NCBI GenBank assembly: GCA_011799875.1
Contig: CM022298.1
Location: 728,368,135 to 728,432,134, forward strand
Source: Thinopyrum elongatum
Taxonomy: Eukaryota > Streptophyta > Magnoliopsida > Poales > Poaceae
Length of the DNA: 64,000 nucleotides
Reading direction: 5' to 3'
How positions within the stretch are numbered: the stretch's first letter is position 1; each line of letters starts with the position of its first letter. Under the pieces are notes generated by a model. It ran no database searches and had not been told where the DNA came from. It saw nothing but the letters and a program-made list of their open reading frames with translations. The position numbers and the translations under genes were made by a program. Shown in pieces: positions 1 to 10,345 of this stretch.

Positions 1-400
1 CTTTTTAAAAATGAGCGCTTCAAAATTTCATAAAAAAGATTAAGAAAATAAAACCAGAAGTCTATTAAAAAGATGGAGAAGTTCGATGAATAGAAAACTC
101 AGATTTTCCTCGTTATTAAAGAATGGAAACAAGAAGTTCAAAAAATAAAATAACAAGAAGTTAACTTTTTAAAAATGTAGAGCGCTTCAAAATTTCATAA
201 AAAAGATTAAGAAATAAAACCAGGAAGTCCATTAAAAAGATGGAGAAGTTCGATGATTATAGAAAACTCAGATTTTCCTCGTTATTAAAGAATGAAAACA
301 AGAAGTTCAAAAATAAAATAACAAGAAGTTCAACTTTTAAAAATAGAGCGCTTCAAAATTCATAAAAAAGGATTAACAAAATCAGATTAATATTCATAAA
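1..400. repeat. Tandem repeat, about 165-bp unit
   Basis: Two full units and part of a third lie head to tail. Each begins near a run reading CTTTTTAAAAATG/AGAGCGC, at about 1, 168 and 332. Each continues with TTCAAAATTTCATAAAAAAG, then a segment containing GATGGAGAAGTTCGATGA and TTTTCCTCGTTATTAAAGAA. The units differ by small indels and substitutions. The sequence is very AT-rich and has no coding frame. The array probably runs off the left edge. I infer it is internal or subterminal repeat of a DNA transposon, but I cannot name the family. Confidence 0.75.
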
Positions 401-1990
401 AAACTCAGATATTTTCACGTAACCGAAAGAAGTTGAGATTGATAACTGCCAGAAGTTCACGTACTACACGGTGTGTATTTTGTATTAAAAAAATAAAAAA
501 AAGCAAAGACTAAAAGTTTTGTTGTTATAAGTTCAAGCCCTCGGTCGGAGAAAGTTAAAAAAATTATTGTGAGAGGGGTTTGCACAAAAGGAATATCATT
601 TGTGTAACACTAACGAATGGATATACAAAAGAAAATACGTCACAGAAGTTCAACGTGAAAACAGCAGGAAGTTCAACTACTGCACTGAATGAATTTCAGA
701 TGAAAAACTTTTAAAACCGTCGTGAGTATGAAAAAATGATCAACACGGGAAAGTTGCGTGTTTACAACAGTTTTCCATCGGTATATCACTTGCTCAATTC
801 CGGTGAGTGGATGGAGAGCTACGAGCAAAAAAAGCACGTGCAAAACAGAGTGAAGTTCAAGTAGACATGCCGAGAAGTTAAAGTTCTTCACGCGGTGCAT
901 TTTCGAAGAATCTGTTTCGCGATAAAGGCAGAACGAATGATCTCGTCGTTTTCAAAATTACTTGAAAACGGCTAGAAATCAGAGAAAACCATCAACATGA
1001 AAAAGTTTCACATTTTTCGTAGCTTTTCAACGGTATATTATTTGCCCCATTCCGATAAAGTTTGTAAAAATTACGGCAAAAATATGTTTTTAGCCATTTT
1101 AAAAATTGACTTAAAACCGTAAAGAATTGGGAGAAACAATATATACCAAAAAGTTTCGCATTTGTTCAAGCTTTCTAACGCCATATTATTTGCTGCATTC
1201 GGACGTACGGTTAAAAAATTAACTCAAAAATACGAACTCGGTGGAACTTGTACCGTTTTCTAAATTACTCTTAAACCGTTCAAAATTAGAAAAAACTTTC
1301 AACATGGGAAAGTAGCGCATTTTCATAAGCTTTCCAACGCCATATCATATGCCTCAATTGGATTAGCTGTTTAGAAATGGCATCGAAAATACGAACTCGG
1401 CTGTTCGGTTTGCGAAATTTTACGATTTTCCAAATTACTCTTTAACCATAGGGAATTAGAGAAAACTATCAACATGTGGAAGAAGCGGTTTTGCAGCAGC
1501 TTTTCAACGCCATATTATTTGCCTCATTCCGATAAACGATTTAGAAATGTGATCGAAAATACGATTCACGTTTTTTGTATGAAGAAAAAACGGTTTTCAA
1601 AACTGCTCTTAAACCGATTATATTTTGCCAAAAATTTAACTTGGGTCATGATACTCGTGTTCATAGCTTTCCAACGGTATATTGCAAGCCCCATTTGGGC
1701 AATGTTTACGGAAGTTCAACCTAGTACTGTGGGAAGTTCAGGTCGAACAACTCAGCAGTAAAATTGCAATAGACGCATGTTCATCACGACCCGCGAGCAA
1801 AATCCGCCAATGAGCGAGATTGATATTTAAAACGGGCATTTAATTGCTAAAAACCGTTTGCAGATTACACTTACATCACATAGAACACGACTGACCAGAA
1901 TAATTCGCGCGGGGAGACACGGTTGCGAAGATAGCCCGAAGGTCGGGTTCGTACAGAGAGAAGTTCAGGTTGTGTAACTCAGAAAGTTCA
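400..1990. repeat. Diverged tandem array with recurring AGAAGTTCA motif
   Basis: Between about 965 and 1560 at least four diverged units of roughly 150-180 bp recur. Each carries an AAACCGT.AAGAATTAGAGAAAAC-like block, a TCAACATG block, then CTTTCCAACGCCATATTATT and TGCCTCATTCCGAT. Around the array (420-880 and 1705-1990) the short motif AGAAGTTCA or GGAAGTTCA recurs more than ten times. A GC-richer stretch near 1905-1950 (GCGCGGGGAGACACGG, CCCGAAGGTCGGG) looks like an element end. I see no protein-coding content. It is probably the interior of an unclassified DNA transposon. Confidence 0.6.
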
Positions 1991-2382
1991 GGTTGTGATC
2001 AGAATAATATTCTCATCCCGTGATCAGAATAGTGTTTATATATATATACACCAGTAAATGAGCTAAGTTTCTTCCTTCCATTTTTTCATACGTTTTCCGG
2101 TCGTCTCCATTTCTTTCGTACGTCGGACGTTTCCACTTACTAATAAATTTGTACGTGCAATGCACGCTGATATTAGGCAATATATTAATTGCACGTGGAT
2201 ATTACGTAAGATATTATTTGTGTATTAATTACGTGATTAGTGTTGTAATTTATATTTGGTATGATATTAACTGCATGTTAAACGTGTTGAGCGCTCACCA
2301 TTGGAGCAGCCTAAGTCATTGGATTGACCTGGATTGATGGTCGAGATTTGTTGGATCCCATTTGGATCTTTTTATATTGGTA

Positions 2383-2642
2383 CTAGATAATTGCCCGTGC
2401 GTTGCAACATGTGTAAATATTCTATAGTATGTTAGCCCATGATTATCATTCATATTAGTGTGGTTGTCGAAATAATTATTTATCAAATCATGCCCGTGAT
2501 TTACCAATAAATTAGTTTTTTAGGATTTTATTTGGTAAGAACTTATTGTCTTACCAAAGAAAACATAATTTACGAAAATGAAGGGGAAATGTTGACGAAG
2601 GACAAGGTGGACAACAAAACCTTACGTTTTTTCAAGTATAAA

Positions 2643-2703
<61 letters not shown>
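2383..2703 (-). mobile_element. Short non-autonomous Helitron-like element, copy 1
   Basis: Read on the minus strand, the 3' end at 2383 is CTAG followed by host T. It is preceded by a GC hairpin built on TTGCAACGCACGGGC. That is the plant Helitron signature (short hairpin, then CTRR, insertion between A and T, no target duplication). The 5' end would be TC within the alternating TA tract at about 2703, so that boundary is blurred. The 281-bp copy at 19925-20205 has cleaner ends. No Rep/helicase coding is present, so it would depend on another element. Confidence 0.5.

Positions 2704-2704
<1 letters not shown>
2645..2704. repeat. (TA)n microsatellite
   Basis: About 30 uninterrupted TA dinucleotides. 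The duplicate copy at 20184-20205 instead has a short imperfect ATAGAT tract, so this tract expanded here after the duplication or contracted there. Confidence 0.95.
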
Positions 2705-2706
<2 letters not shown>

Positions 2707-3714
2707 GTTCTTTGCGTCTAGAAACTTCCCCGAGCCACCCGTCCGCGTGCTCCTAGTCCCGAATGCTCTACTCCCGATTCAAATTATATCTCTTGCTGCC
2801 TCAGGCTCACCCAAATCCTACTCGATTAGGATCTCCAAGCATTTTTCCGAAGCCCACTCCGACCGACCCATGAGTTTTTTTTATAACCACGCATTATATT
2901 AAATAATCTAGATTACCTTTCTACAGTATGTAGACCTACAGTATTAATCGTTGCAAATACAATTTATTTTGCAACGCCCTTAATATATCTTTTGTTCTTC
3001 CAATCTAGTTCGAGCCGTTTAAGGACTTTTATATCTAAGTAAATTAAAAGTAACACATTACCCCCAAAATTAATTTATGTCAGCTAGTGTTGTTTAAATA
3101 CATTTGTGCGTACTTGTCCATAGTTTCTTAAATATGTATAAAACTTGATGAAGTGTTTTGGATTGCATGAATAGAACAACTATATCGCCTGGAGGATTTC
3201 AGAGTTTAAGGGTATCAAGTCTAGGCACTGATGAGTCGATGTATAACCAGCCGTGAATTCTAGTGTACGAGGTGTCAACAACTAGTTTGTTCTCAAACCT
3301 TCTCTTCCTTATTTGCTCCGTAGACGCATCCTCTATTCTTATAAAAATCTAGCTTACCATTTGTAACTAGTGGCGGGGTCTAGAAGCATCAATAAAAGAT
3401 ATAGTCACCTAGCATAGTATCATTTTTTTAAAAGACTGGTAATATCGATGTAGTAAGGTCTAGATAGTTCAAATATTTTCATTATTCTGCAATATTAATA
3501 AAATTTGAAGTCCGCTCAACGACCAACACGATCAAATGACATATTTATTAGCACTGTTTTTTTTTCTTTTTAATATTTATTGGGGCCATTCTGTTCACTT
3601 GCTTCCACATTGTTCGTATTTGCCTTACCATCATGTTCACATGGACATTGAGAGATTGAATCAATTAGCTTGTAAAATTTATGAATACATTCGGTTCTCT
3701 TCCTCTTCATGTCT

Positions 3715-4140
3715 CTCGCGGAAGCAAAACCGTGCCTCTCACGGAAAAAAAACCGCATTTTTCGCGCAAAATTTTTTTTTGAAATTTTTTTTTTGTCCAA
3801 AAGCTAAGGAAGACAGGTGGAAAACCGAAAAGTAAAAAAAAAACCGTTTAAAAAGTCGAAAACGCGTGCGGAAAAATAAAAAAAAAACAAAATCTGGAGG
3901 GAGCGCCCAGAGCGCGACATGTGGCGGCGGCTGAGACACCCCAAGTGATCGTTGTGAGGAGCGCTCGTCAACTAGTCGCTCCCATGAAACTCTAGAACCT
4001 GTTCGATCTGTCTCCACGAAGAAGAAGGCTGAATCGTTATTTTCCTTTAGCGGCTGGGCCTTGGCCTTTGGGCCTTTTTCTTTCTTCAGCATGTATCGTG
4101 TCTTGTGTGGTAGCCTGGTGGGCGAGCTCTAAAAAAATTG
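3715..4140. other. Unclassified copy-1-specific sequence with homopolymer runs
   Basis: Homology with the second duplication copy stops at 3714. The new sequence opens with CTCGCGGAAGCAAAACCGTG and several A/T homopolymers of 8-10 bases. A GC-richer stretch follows with GGAGCGCCCAGAGCGCGACA at about 3899-3918 and GAGGAGCGCTCGTCAACTAG at about 3956-3975. It has the look of a DNA-transposon end, but I cannot see its partner terminus. The apparent frames here are low-complexity. Confidence 0.3.
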
Positions 4141-4157
4141 TGGTGGTCCACACCAGG

Positions 4158-4206
4158 CTAGTCTATCTATATCTATATCTATATCTATATCTATACCTAA
4201 TAATAA
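4158..4206 (+). repeat. TATCTA tandem tract; possible Helitron 5' end
   Basis: Five to six CTATAT/TATCTA units run into ACCTAATAATAAAGG. A TC-TATC-TATATC start resembles the 5' terminus of the Helitron-like copies elsewhere in the window (read there on the minus strand). No matching 3' hairpin-CTRR end was found, so the Helitron reading is tentative. Confidence 0.25.
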
Positions 4207-4209
4207 AGG

Positions 4210-4915
4210 GGCTATTACTTCTTACCACTGTATTTTCGTCTGTTTTTCGTCTGTCCACCACACCCGTCCAGTTTCGTACGCCGTCCTCTCTGAAATTTTT
4301 TTTTGGTTTTTTTGTCCATCTGCGTAACAAAAAATAAAAAATAAAATGTCAAAGTCATGATTCAAACACATGACCTTCGCCCTCAGGCCAACATGGGCTA
4401 GCCATACCACCAATCGACTGTTTGTGTGTGTATTTAGAGAGAATAAATATATACGCGATCAGAGACCAGACGTACGTGCGCTCTCTAGGCTGGCCCATCC
4501 ACGCTTCGGACAGCAGCTCCGGTTGAGCTGCTTCTTCCGGCCCAAGGCCCAGGCGGGCAGCATACAATGAATAATCAATCTTTTCACGTCCCTTCATCTT
4601 TCCCAAACAAAAAGAAGAGAAAAACGTTCATTTGCCCATTAAATAATCCCACCTTGCTCTCTCATATGTAGTTACATCGGTTTATATACGTATATTCTTC
4701 TGAATCTGTAAGCCGCCTCAGAAGCTAATAAAGAGAGGAAGAGGGTCGTCGCCGTATCTCAGGGGAACCACTAGCAATCAGACTACTGATAGCTAGGTTT
4801 CATCAGACTACTCCCCCACCATACGATTGAATTGTTTTGAAGCGTCGGATTGAGCCAGGGAAACATTAATGCATCAAGGAAATGACTCTATTTACTGTTA
4901 TTTTTGGTAAATCGT
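4210..4915. other. Unclassified intergenic sequence
   Basis: There is no convincing coding sequence. The stretch contains a T-rich tract near 4285-4310, a CT-rich block near 4590-4660 and a GGGGAACCACTAGC stretch near 4757. The open frames on both strands lack any recognisable domain. Confidence 0.3.
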
Positions 4916-5790
4916 GATTTGCTTCCACCAAATAAATATAGAAATTAATGCTTCCCAGAAATTACGTTAGATACTCCATTTTCTTATTTTTTTTTCTTTT
5001 TTGGTAAGTCGTGGTTGCTTCCAATGAACAAATACAGAAATCAATGCTTCGCAGATATTAGAGATTTGCTTCCAACAAACAAAGTAAGGAAATTAAATGT
5101 TTCTGTATATGTTTTTTGGTAAGTCGATGGAAGCATCGTGCGATGGAAACATATTATTCGTGAGTATGATTGATATATGTTTCAGGGAAGCATTATTCAA
5201 CGCTATGGTACCATATTTTAGATGCTTGGGACACATTTTTGATGGAAACATTTGCTTCACAATGGAAATTGTGTGGATCAACGACATGAGTATACATGGA
5301 TACAAATTCATTTGGTAGGAAAAGTTTACAACTCTTTTTGTAACAACACTAATTTTGCTTCTGCATAGCTAGCATGGATGCGTGAGCGTATTTTTTATTT
5401 ATTTTTTGATGTTGTGATGCAGTAGAAATATACTTCAAAAGACCAGCTAATTGTTTCCAATGTACCAGTAAATTGCTTCCAAGGATGTTTGTTTCCAAGC
5501 AGACTTATTTATCATTGAAGCACATCATTGGTTTGAAACAAAGTGAACTATTGCTTCCAAAGAAACTAGAATGTGCATCCAAAAAATTAGAATGTGCTTC
5601 CATAAAACATAACGTGGCATCTACAAACACCGTCGGGTGGACAAAAACCATGCTTCCTTTCAATGTTGGCCGTGCTTCGTTGTGACGGTAATCATGCTTC
5701 CAATGCAGGACGTGCATGGTAGTCACTCTTCCTTACGATGCTGGTTGTGTTTCTTTGCGATTGTATATGTGCTTCCTTTCTATGGTGGAC
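4915..5790. repeat. Dispersed TGCTTCC motif cluster
   Basis: TGCTTCC or a one-base variant occurs roughly 15-20 times in under 900 bp, for example near 4921, 4950, 5018, 5068, 5473, 5551, 5595, 5650, 5694 and 5769. It is spaced irregularly and often followed by AA(T/A/G). The sequence is otherwise AT-rich and non-coding. Such motif clusters are typical of subterminal regions of DNA transposons, but the family is not recognised. Confidence 0.5.
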
Positions 5791-6426
5791 TCCTTTTATC
5801 AAACTGTGGTTAGTGGCATAAAGAAGGATTGACATCGAAGGAGCGGCGCTGTAGCTGCACCATTAGCCGAGGACCACTTTGACAACAAACTAGTTCAGCT
5901 GAATATATCGAATTAAACCTAGGTAAACTGAGGACGTGAGGCACTGCTTCGTGCAGCCGGCGGGGCGTGCTCTCATCGCTGTCGAGAAGGGATGGCGCTT
6001 GAGGTACAGGAAGCAATCTCCTGTTTCTCGGTGATTCCCTGATGCTTATTCAGGCCCCCTACTGGGATGGGCCTCACGGCCACCTGCTCATCAAGCACAT
6101 TAAATGATAAGAATCAGTCATAGCATAATAAAATCAAAGTGACATGACCAGCAAAATCAGTGAGGAACGCACATGTTAATGTTTTACTACCGTGATTGAA
6201 GGTTTTGTTATCTTACATCAACTTAAATTCTGCAAGTACATGAAATCTAAATAGATTAACACAGATCTCACCCGGTGTGCTTCCAAGCCACTTAAATTCT
6301 GCAAATACGGGATGGAGGATAATAATCTGGGCCAGAGGGCTACCTGGGTCGGAGGTGAACATTGGAGAACGACGGGGATGTGGGCTCGCCGATGACGCCA
6401 TGGAGAACAACGTGCACAGTAGCCCC
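5790..6426. other. Unclassified intergenic sequence
   Basis: No repeat structure or gene is recognised. A short direct repeat CACTTAAATTCTGCAA (near 6220 and 6289) is the only local feature. Confidence 0.3.
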
Positions 6427-6448
6427 GGGGGGGGGGGGGGGGGGGGGG
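6427..6448 (+). repeat. Poly(G) tract, 22 bases
   Basis: An uninterrupted run of 22 G follows AGCCCC. The overlapping glycine- or proline-rich frames on the two strands come only from this tract. It could form G-quadruplexes on the plus strand and is a likely assembly or slippage hotspot. Confidence 0.95.
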
Positions 6449-6640
6449 CATCGAGAAGTAGGACGGGGCAGGGATCCAACCTCTGGTAGGGATGCTTCTG
6501 GCAGAGAGTACAGAGGCGGCGGGGTGGATGATGAACCCGACGAAGAAGAGGGTCGGAGGTAGGAGAGAGAAACAGCGGTGCTGAATTATTCGCGAGAAAG
6601 ATAACGGGGTGAGGGATTATGCGAACGGAAAGGCGCGACA

Positions 6641-7580
6641 GCACCCGGGGGCCTAGGCACCCTCTAATCCTCTCCGTACGGCGTCTATGAGATGCGTGCC
6701 AGGCACTGTGCAGCTGCAGAGCTGTTTGCAGGTTAGGAGTAATCAGCAGATTTTATTAAGCAGACAAAGGGCGACGCGAGGAGGGTGATGCATGCAGAAA
6801 TAGGCTGCCGGGTCTAGGCATGCAGCCGGGTCTACTTGATGTGTGATGGGACAACACAGTAAGTCTGCATGTGACCACCATGCATCTCTAATATATTCCC
6901 ATGTGACACGCGTTTCTTCAGGTCTCATCTCAGCTTTATTGGGTCACCGCAAAACAGCATGTGAGTGGAGGCTGTAGCATCATATTCTTCTTCATATGCA
7001 TACAGAGAGCAAGGTTGCCTAATGTAATTCCGAGTAGTACTACTCACTGTTTTATGGGTGCCATCTACAAGTGTGTGCCCTCGGACTAGCTGTAACAAAG
7101 CCCATGTTCTTGCTGTTTATATGACTCGAATTTGGTTCAGTGTATTACATATGTTCCAGGCACAAGTGTGGGTGGTCAGACTAGCTGCACCAGGTCCAAC
7201 CGTGTGTGGTCAGCCCAGCTGTACCAGGTCCAAGTACGTGTGGCCAGCACTATCTGTACCAGGTCCAATGCATGTCCATGGTTGCATCACGCTATCCAGG
7301 AGCTCAGCCCATTTGTCTTCAAACTCAGAGACATATAATATGTGCTATCATATTATAATGCGGACCGACATGTCTTGTCCATCTGTCGCGGAGAGGAATC
7401 AGCCTACACACACCTCACCAGGCTAGGCCCAACACCATTTACAATGCGCCCAGTCTACCGCTGTTAACGTACAACAACACTGCTAACCATCTGATCGCTA
7501 CAGTGCGCGGCACACATCTCGAAAGGCCGAAATCTGTACCAACGGCTACGATAATGGGGTGCCTGGGCACCCAGGTGCTA
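6641..7580. mobile_element. Putative DNA element with self-complementary terminal repeats
   Basis: The left end GCACCCGGGGGCCTAGGCAC at 6641-6660 is matched in inverted orientation by GGGGTGCCTGGGCACCCAGG at 7557-7576. Similarity continues for about 35-40 bp on each side. The ends themselves contain the near-palindrome GGTGCC.GGGCACC. No transposase frame lies between them, so this would be a non-autonomous element of about 0.94 kb. The same terminus recurs at 15321, 18215 and 19167. Target duplications were not resolved. Confidence 0.45.
7156..7275. repeat. 34-35-bp minisatellite, about 3.5 units
   Basis: Units begin at about 7157, 7191, 7225 and 7260. Each has a CAGG(T/C)(C/A)CAA start, then GTGTGGTCAG and AGCTGTAC. 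The last unit decays after CAGGTCCAATGC. The array sits inside the putative element at 6641-7580. Confidence 0.7.
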
Positions 7581-9465
7581 AAAATCCACTCTCTTATGGG
7601 ATACTGCATGAAAAACGGGAGGGGCATTAAAAGACGATTCTGTTGTGATATCTTGGCCATGAGATGAAGCATAAATCGACGGCTTACACATGGTCTGAGA
7701 ATGTCCTCGTATCAGACTATAGATAGAAAGTGTTTTCCAAGCTAATAAGGAGAGGAAAAGAGGGATTAAGAGAGGATCATCGCTATGGGGACCAGATCCT
7801 GGCAAATACCTCAAACAAGCGGAGGGAGGAATACTATGATGAGCGTGAAGGAATTAACTCCCTGTGCCCGACAATGGGATTAAATATGAGACCCGTTAGG
7901 CCGTGCATGCAATTCAAGAATTGATGCCCTGCATGCAAGCTCCGGCCTTGCATGCAAGCTCCGGCCTTTAGGTAGCAGAATGGGAAGGAGCAATGTTGGA
8001 TTCGGGTGGAAACGGAGCTAGGGTCTTGAGTTCTCGCGAGTCGCGACATCAGGCGGCGATTCAAAGAGGAGGAGGCCTTGACCAGCAGATACAAATCCTG
8101 ATCTCGCCTAACACAAATAAGCAGGTTTTGCTTGCTGCCACTGTACTCCAGATTAATCTGCTTGATGCTATTGTTACTTTTACAATTATTTCTTTCTGTT
8201 TCACTTTCAAATTTAGCTCATGACATCAGGTACGAATTTATTAATAATGTTTTCTTCCGATTTTACTTTTAAATTTCAGAATGAACTAATAAGTTGAACT
8301 AAGTTGACTCGGGACCACATCTCATGTTTCAAATTGGCATCCTGAAAAACCCTACCCTCGATCGATCCATTGTTCGGCATGTCGTCCATTGTTTTTGAAG
8401 CTCACAATTCATGCCGAATGATCATTGAACGTCATGTCAAAATAGAGGACATGCACCCGTGAAGGGGCTTGAGAATGCTTATCACATTAGAGACGTGTGC
8501 TGTTTTTTTATCTCCCATTGCAACACACAGGCATGTTTGCTAGCTGGAACAATTGAATTAGCAGTGCCTTTCCTTTTTCTAAAAAAAACAATACATTTTC
8601 TGGAAGACGGAGGTGGGTCACACGGTCAGCTCCAATTCAAAAATACTGGTTCAGCAGAATTAGCAATCCCCCTTTTTTTTCTGGTCGAAGCAATCCCTTT
8701 TGTTTAAGATGGAATCAACGACCAATTGATCCTAAAAAAGATTAATATAAATTCATATATTTTTAATAGTTTATTTCATGTTAAAAATTGATGGACGATT
8801 ATTCTAACAACTTTATTTAGTGACGTCCGTGTTATATATCCAACCTTGGCCTTAGTATGTTCATATAGGATCGTTGTAGTTATTGTTATTATTTTATTAT
8901 TATTTTCAGGTTGATTATACATTTTAAGTCATTAAATTTTCTTTGCTATCAGTTTCACCATACCAAAAGTTCAGTTCATCCTGCATCATCAGGAGCCTAA
9001 TTTGGCTTATAAGATGGTACCCACATTTTAGATTGATAACATGTGTGATCTCCAATGACCAATGCTCGATCTAGTACAACCAATGCTTGATCTTCCTTGC
9101 ATCTTGGTTGAAGATGCCCCCACACCACCAAGTCAAGAGGCCGAGTGACAAAGAGGAGACCACACCGCACCCACTGGTGATTGTGACCGCCAAATTTTAG
9201 ATAGAGTATGTCTCTTATTGTCTTTCCACAAATAACATCATTGGTGACTTTGCATCTAAGAATCTTAAAACATCAAATAATATTTATAAATTACTTAACA
9301 TGGATATCATTTTTTATGCAATTAGTTGTTTATTTATAACATTCTATATAGATTTTTTTGAGAACTAACATTCTATATAGATATATATTCATTATCTTGA
9401 TGATTATATTAAAGGGCCCATATTCTAGTTTCGCCCCGAGCCCCCGAATTCTCAGGACTGGGCCT
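7581..9465. other. Unclassified intergenic sequence
   Basis: No gene is recognised. A 19-bp unit TGCATGCAAGCTCCGGCCT is directly repeated near 7933 and 7952. From about 8700 on the sequence becomes AT-rich. Open frames such as the ones near 7993-8223 and 8459-8707 have no domain signature. Confidence 0.3.
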
Positions 9466-9881
9466 GGGGTCTAGCCCTCCTTCGTCCCCCCTTGGAATCA
9501 TCCCTGTCTAGAATACAAACGTCTGTACTTTTGTTTGTTTGACTTTTTGATGGCTTTTTATTCGATAAAAAAACCCATTGTAAGGTGCATAACCTATAGA
9601 TAACAATGACTCACTGCAAGTCAACCAAATCACAAAAGATTTATGCCATCATGGGTTAATTTAAAAAAATAATTGCCATGCCAACAGATGTGGTCTACAA
9701 CCCCATTGCATTTCTTGGACTTTATATTGAGACTGATATAAAGGAAGCTGCAAATAAATTACTAAGTCACACGTAATTAGACGCGAGTAATTACTAAATA
9801 AATTACATGTGGGTATACTTAACGTAGCTCTCTTTTCTGCTCTCATCCAAATGAACCATGAGAGATACCTTTATATGTTGG
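9466..9881. repeat. Segmental duplication block C, copy 1
   Basis: This aligns closely with 22164-22573 (shared GGGTCTAGCCC start, shared CCTTTATATGTTG end). It contains the right terminus and target duplication of the hAT-like element. Homology ends abruptly at 9881, where pararetroviral sequence begins. In the other copy, unrelated sequence begins at the equivalent base (22574). Confidence 0.85.
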
Positions 9882-9884
9882 TGC

Positions 9885-10243
9885 AAATCTTGGTTCCTAC
9901 CAGAATGGGACAAAGCTCCACGCCTCCTCCATCCCCTTTCACTTTTCACCATTTTCTGAAATCTACATGGGCCGACCAGCTCCAATGGATAATATATACA
10001 GAAAGCACATTTGATATTATAATCACCTTTCCCTTGAATCCAATCATGCTCACAATCTACTTGGTTCCTCATTTTTATTTTTAAACCTGCTAAATCATCT
10101 AGGTCTATTTCATCTTCATTTGAATCATATTCTTGAGTCTCATTTTCTACTTCATCTGTTTCAATGATTGAATATATTGACTCATCATCTTTTATTTCAT
10201 CATCACATACTAATATATTCTTATTAACACTATCTATATTCAA
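9885..10243 (-). pseudogene. Pararetroviral coat-protein C-terminal region with acidic stretch and Cys/His cluster
   Basis: The frame opens with a strongly acidic segment (residues about 12-52, rich in D and E). A cluster CEHDWIQGKGDYNIKC then CAFC follows, compatible with a second metal-binding motif found downstream of the CCHC knuckle in several Caulimoviridae capsid regions. A basic K/R-rich stretch comes next, and the viral reading then ends at the junction with block C. The last roughly 25 codons of the open frame run into non-viral sequence and are not viral. The methionine that opens the frame is internal to the ancestral polyprotein. Confidence 0.6.
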
Positions 10244-10297
10244 AACTCTTTCTTATTCTTCATATTTACTGGAGTATCTTTTCTGATCTTTATTAGG

Positions 10298-10345
10298 GCA
10301 AGTTCTATTTAGGTGATCAGGAGAGTTACATATAAAACACCTGCA
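10298..10345 (-). other. CCHC zinc knuckle of pararetroviral coat protein
   Basis: The minus strand reads CFICNSPDHLNRTC, an exact C-X2-C-X4-H-X4-C knuckle (first Cys codon 10339-10337, last Cys codon 10300-10298). It is followed by a K/R-rich tail. In Caulimoviridae this knuckle sits near the C-terminus of the capsid domain and binds pregenomic RNA. The frame here is not continuous with the acidic segment downstream, so at least one frame break intervenes. Confidence 0.75.

Larger units (their letters stand above)
2052..3714. repeat. Segmental duplication block A, copy 1
   Basis: This block aligns almost base for base with 19592-21271, starting at AGTAAATGAGCTAAG (AGTAAAGGAGCTAAG in copy 2) and ending at TCCTCTTCATGTCT. 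Differences are scattered substitutions, a longer (TA)n tract here, and a deletion of hAT terminal sequence around 3380. The block includes a Helitron-like element and the left flank of an hAT-like element. No open frame in it looks real. Confidence 0.85.
3379..9506. mobile_element. hAT-like element, copy 1, expanded and damaged
   Basis: The right terminus TTGGAATCATCCCTG at 9492-9506 is followed by TCTAGAAT (9507-9514). This is the same terminus and the same 8-bp flank as the clean copy ending at 22199. The left terminus is lost: only GTCTAGAA remains near 3378, where copy 2 has TCTAGAAT plus the terminal repeat. The interior is about 6 kb, against 1.3 kb in copy 2, so other DNA was probably inserted here or lost from copy 2. 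No hAT transposase frame is visible. Confidence 0.5.

Noticed and set aside
2532..2756. Peptide with long IY repeat, and the similar one near 15091-15358
   Set aside because: It is a translation of a TA microsatellite.
3228..3235. CTGATGAG as possible hammerhead ribozyme core (also 20732-20739)
   Set aside because: No GAAA core segment follows a closable stem II in either copy.
6213..6644. Proline-rich 143-codon frame
   Set aside because: It depends on the poly(G) tract and has a competing frame on the other strand.
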